From assembly GCA_025642065.1 (NCBI GenBank), contig JAODUP010000556.1, forward strand, positions 206,001-270,000: a stretch of 64,000 nt of DNA, given 5' to 3'. This document shows, one piece after another, positions 60,576-64,000 of this stretch. Under the pieces are notes generated by a model. It did no database searches. It saw nothing but the letters and a program-made list of their open reading frames with translations, and was not told the DNA's origin. The position numbers and the translations under genes are program-made. Source of the stretch: Paralvinella palmiformis. Taxonomy: Eukaryota > Annelida > Polychaeta > Terebellida > Alvinellidae. Positions within the stretch are counted from its first letter, which is position 1. Each line of letters opens with the position of its first letter.

Positions 60576-60944
60576 ACTATCATTAGTCCACGTTGTACAC
60601 TGATTATGGAATTAACTCGCAGGTCAACTGAGACACTGACCTTCAATAAATAGTCTTGATGGTTAATTACATTTTAATATCCCCAGAGTTTGTAATCGTT
60701 TAGACAAAATCTTCCGTGTCCTGATGTTCTATCTGATCAAATATCAATCATCTTCGAACATTGATTTAATGGAAGTATCTGGAAGATGTTTTGTCATATT
60801 GCGACATTATAACGGAACGCGTTATGATATATTATGGTGATTTGCTTCACTTTATGATATTAATAAATTTTTCTGGTTATTTGGTTTTTATTTGTAGAAG
60901 AGATATACGACTAAATTATATTATAGTTATGTTTTATGCAGATA

Positions 60945-61085
60945 TGGAGTCAATTAAATATTGGAATGGATGGAATATTTTGGAATTGCTTATTTAAAAA
61001 AAATGGAATTGGAATTGATAAATTTGATGTGGATATGGAATTGAGTGGAATTGGTAATTGACAAAATGGAGTTGACCCCATGTTT
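60945..61085 (+). mobile_element. Fragment of GGAATTG-type hAT-like MITE
   Basis: TTATTTAAAAAAAATGGAAT then TGGAATTGATAAATTTGAT and a GACCCCATGT end match the 49199 element. Confidence 0.7.
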
Positions 61086-61424
61086 GGTTTGTTTTATGTA
61101 ATATGTGTCGTTCCCTGACAAAAAACCCAATATTAAAATTTCGTTCCTGACAGGGTGGTGTATGGAATATGTTTATTAGCTTCCCTGAGTAAAAAATCCA
61201 AAACAGGATGAATTAAATTTTCTGAATCCTCCCCAATTGTTTGTACGTGTTACCCCGGATCTTATGCTTTATTTGTTTCATGAAGAAACCCCTTAATTTT
61301 CCACAAAATATGAGGGGTTTTCATTTTAAAACCCCTCCGGCAAATGGTTCAGTCTGACTTTTTCCCCTGAAAGAATGTTTTTTGGGGTCATCTTGCATTA
61401 TGTAATGAAACCCCCACCCAATAA

Positions 61425-61500
61425 AGGGGTTGAATAGTGCAGTGGTTAATGCATTACTGTGCAAACCTCCGGGCTATGAGTTCAGATCTGACTTATTTCT
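61425..61500 (+). mobile_element. tRNA-like SINE head
   Basis: AATAGTGCAGTGGTTAATGC (A-box-like) and GAGTTCAGATCTGAC (B-box-like) in the right order and spacing. Family not matched elsewhere in the window. Confidence 0.45.
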
Positions 61501-61522
61501 GTAGACACACACACACACACAC

Positions 61523-61785
61523 AAATAATAGCTGAAATGGCAGTTATTTTACGTGGCTTAGCTACCTCAAATGAGGGAGACGCATATAGTCTGTAATTTA
61601 TTGCTTCACCATTGGGAATTTACAATAGATGGCATATTCGGGGGAGAAAACCTTGCCAGTTGCGTAGTCGAATGAAAAAGTCCTACTACTATAGTGCCAT
61701 GGCTGGGATTCGAACCTCCTGCACACTATCACCATGAGTAAGAAAGTGCCACGCTCTTACCGACTTGGCCATAGACAGACACCCA
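61523..61785 (-). mobile_element. tRNA-derived SINE, family D
   Basis: Minus-strand copy: TCTATGGCCAAGTCGGTAAG, GGAGGTTCGAATCCCAGCC (B-box), CTGGCAAGGTTTTCTCC and TAACTGCCATTTCAGCTATT. Same family as 25808-26006. Confidence 0.85.
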
Positions 61786-63094
61786 ATATGGTATGACACT
61801 AAGATACTTTAAATTGTAGTCTCAATCACCATTAATTGGCGAATGTGAACCAAAATTAGTTGTGTATAAACATTCCATGTTTAAGTCCTTTATGGCTGTG
61901 GGGGATGTGATCGGATATTGATTTGTGTAATAAAATAAGACAAAATATCTTAGATCCTGTACGTAGTTATTATATTTTCTTTCACATTATGGATGTTACA
62001 TGTATGCTGAAAATATCGAACAGAAAGAAAAAACCTCTACCTGAAAAGTTTCAAATAAATATTTTAATTTCAAATTTTTTATAAATTTATGTATATTGTA
62101 AAGAATGCCAATCATCATTTTGGCAAATTTATAAATGTTATATGGAACAAGAGCATCTCTCTTTCATATAAATGAAATACAGGTAGCACTTGTTCTCAAG
62201 CTCAGATATATGTAACTCACCAATAAGCCTGTTATTAGCCTACTTGTTTTGTTATCATAGTGATTTCTGTTTGCACTTGGCAGTATACTAAAAAAATATT
62301 TCACTTGACTTGTAAACTCAGATAGTAGAGAGAGGTACAGATTGTATTTGATATGATATTGTGCTTGCAAAACGCAATAAATTAGATTTTCTTGATATGT
62401 TGTTATAATCGTCTTTAAAAAATGACCAGAAATATACATTGCTATTTGAAACAGCGATTTTCTTTCATCTAGAAATAATTAAAATTCGTGATTGGATCAC
62501 AAGGTTAATAACCATAAATAAATTCTCTATCATTTTAGTTTCACCATCGAAGCGATAATATACTTTGGCCTGAAAGAAAACCCGAAAGTTAAATACACCG
62601 CCATTTTCAAATTTGGGAAAATACCCCTATAATGATGTCATTCTCGGGGAATTCTTTGTCTAATTGTGTACGACCGGGTTTCGTATAAATTAATATTTTG
62701 GTCTACGTGAAATTGGCCTTTATGTCACTGTTCTAGAGTAAATTTCAGTTCAACAAATGTCCGATGTTAAGTAACTCACATATGTCACAATAAAAGGAGG
62801 TTGAATAACTAAATTAACACCAAAAGGTTAAAACCATTTAAAATACATATTGAAACACGTATGAACAACAAAATATCTACATCGCTGGACATGGCTTCCG
62901 GGTGACGTCACGGCCTTTGGAACCATATATGACTGTATATTGATGAAGCTGTCATATCTGTCTTATTTATATCAGCACACATTCATATCTGTACAGATGG
63001 AATAATATCTAGGATATCTTACTGTTTGTTGTAGCTGTTTCGTATGAAACCTGGTTATGGGAAGATAATGAAGGGGGGGGGGACATCCATCTGC
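61786..63094. other. Intergenic, nothing assigned
   Basis: AT-rich. No gene or repeat with clear ends. Confidence 0.5.
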
Positions 63095-63172
63095 TATAGC
63101 TAGGCCAGGATTTGAACCCTGGTACTATAAGTCCGTGGTTTAGCGCGTTATTAGATCAGTCATAGAGCCAAT
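63095..63172 (-). mobile_element. tRNA-like SINE fragment
   Basis: GGATTTGAACCCTGG (B-box) with a CTCTATGACTGATCTAATAA head on the minus strand. Head only. Confidence 0.45.
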
Positions 63173-63527
63173 AACAAAATGGCGACATAAAATAACTTGA
63201 TGATAGTCTGTTGTTGTTAATATTCACCGACTTCCTCTTTCAGGTTATTGTTGATAAAATTGGTTAGGATACGATGATGATGATGATAAAATACATTTGG
63301 CGGTGTAAGGAGTATAACAAAACAATAAAAACAATTAAAATAGCAATGACAATTATATAAGAGAGCCTCCCTGTGTGTGTGTGTATGTATTATAATTACA
63401 GGTTGTTGACGTCCGTCCACCTGCGGATACGCACGTATACACAAACGGACACGTGTTACATTTTGGATTTTTGCTGACATTTAAACAACGCCATTGTTTT
63501 GATAAATTTTTTTATATCTCCGTTAAA

Positions 63528-63593
63528 ATGTCCCATTCTAGTGCCATTATCAATCAGAAACCTGTAGATAATAGCTACTTAATATCAGACCAG
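63528..63593 (+). CDS. Possible first coding exon of an unknown gene
   Basis: ATG in a favourable context (AAAATGT) opens 22 codons, MSHSSAIINQKPVDNSYLIS then DQ, ending at CAG|GTACGA in phase 0. The preceding 100 bp (63405-63460) are locally CpG-rich. The rest would lie right of the window. I do not recognise the product; this may be chance. Confidence 0.3.
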
Positions 63594-64000
63594 GTACGAC
63601 CTTTTTCAACAATGATATATGATTATAGTATTGTTTTAAACAACGGTACATCTCGTCTATGAGTAGAATATCAGACATAATGGCCGGGAAATATCATGTA
63701 TAATTGACGTTTGTGTGTGTGTGTGTGTGTGTGTATCACCCCCCTCTCTCCGTGTGTGTGTGTGTGTCTGAGTATAGATACTAACAGTAATACTAAGCAA
63801 TGATGCAACATTCATGAATATATTAACCTTAGACAATACAACTAAGAAAGAAGACCCTTATACAAATTATATTTTTGTACAATCAATGATTTTGGTTTTA
63901 TTCACACACAATATTCGGAATTTTTACATTGTATTATGAGTGGGACAGTCATTATTTGTGGTGCAAAGAGGGAGTGATTAATTTTGCCTATTTATAATTT
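63594..64000. other. Right edge, nothing assigned
   Basis: GT tracts at 63712-63734 and 63751-63767; AT-rich remainder. Would be intron 1 if the exon at 63528 is real. Confidence 0.5.

Overview
This is a eukaryotic (metazoan) chromosome segment. It is AT-rich, carries two multi-exon genes with GT-AG introns, and is otherwise crowded with dinucleotide repeats, tRNA-derived SINEs, hAT-type DNA transposons and decayed non-LTR retrotransposons. The mix of SINEs, CR1/L2-like and RTE-like LINEs and hAT elements suggests a lophotrochozoan invertebrate, plausibly a mollusc; that assignment is an inference from general character, not from a marker.

Left half (731-30749, minus strand): a gene for an EDEM3-type ER degradation-enhancing alpha-mannosidase-like protein. 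Fifteen coding exons can be joined without a frame break, giving a signal peptide and a complete GH47 mannosidase domain (about 543 residues). The protease-associated domain and C-terminal tail expected of EDEM3 lie beyond the left edge. The introns, the largest being intron 1 at 9.9 kb, hold SINEs, MITEs, a pogo-like remnant, a CR1/L2-like LINE 3' end and several hAT elements. One minisatellite has amplified the exon 7 splice-donor junction.

Middle (about 30.9-57.1 kb): no host gene seen. It is a transposon graveyard: a hAT transposase pseudogene, CR1/L2-like LINE fragments in both orientations, and a hAT element (34058-37996, exact 8-bp target duplication) interrupted by an RTE-like element. 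That RTE copy has a 5' inversion with matching 12-bp target duplications, as expected of twin priming, and a related hAT copy at 25-26 kb preserves the empty site.

Right part (57139-59297, plus strand): a complete four-exon POLR1H (RPA12/ZNRD1) gene for the small zinc-ribbon subunit of RNA polymerase I, 118 residues. It is followed by a 42-44 bp minisatellite of about 21 copies, and near the right edge by a possible first coding exon of another gene (63528-63593).

The two recognised genes act in different processes (ER glycoprotein quality control and rRNA transcription). Nothing suggests an operon or a functional cluster.
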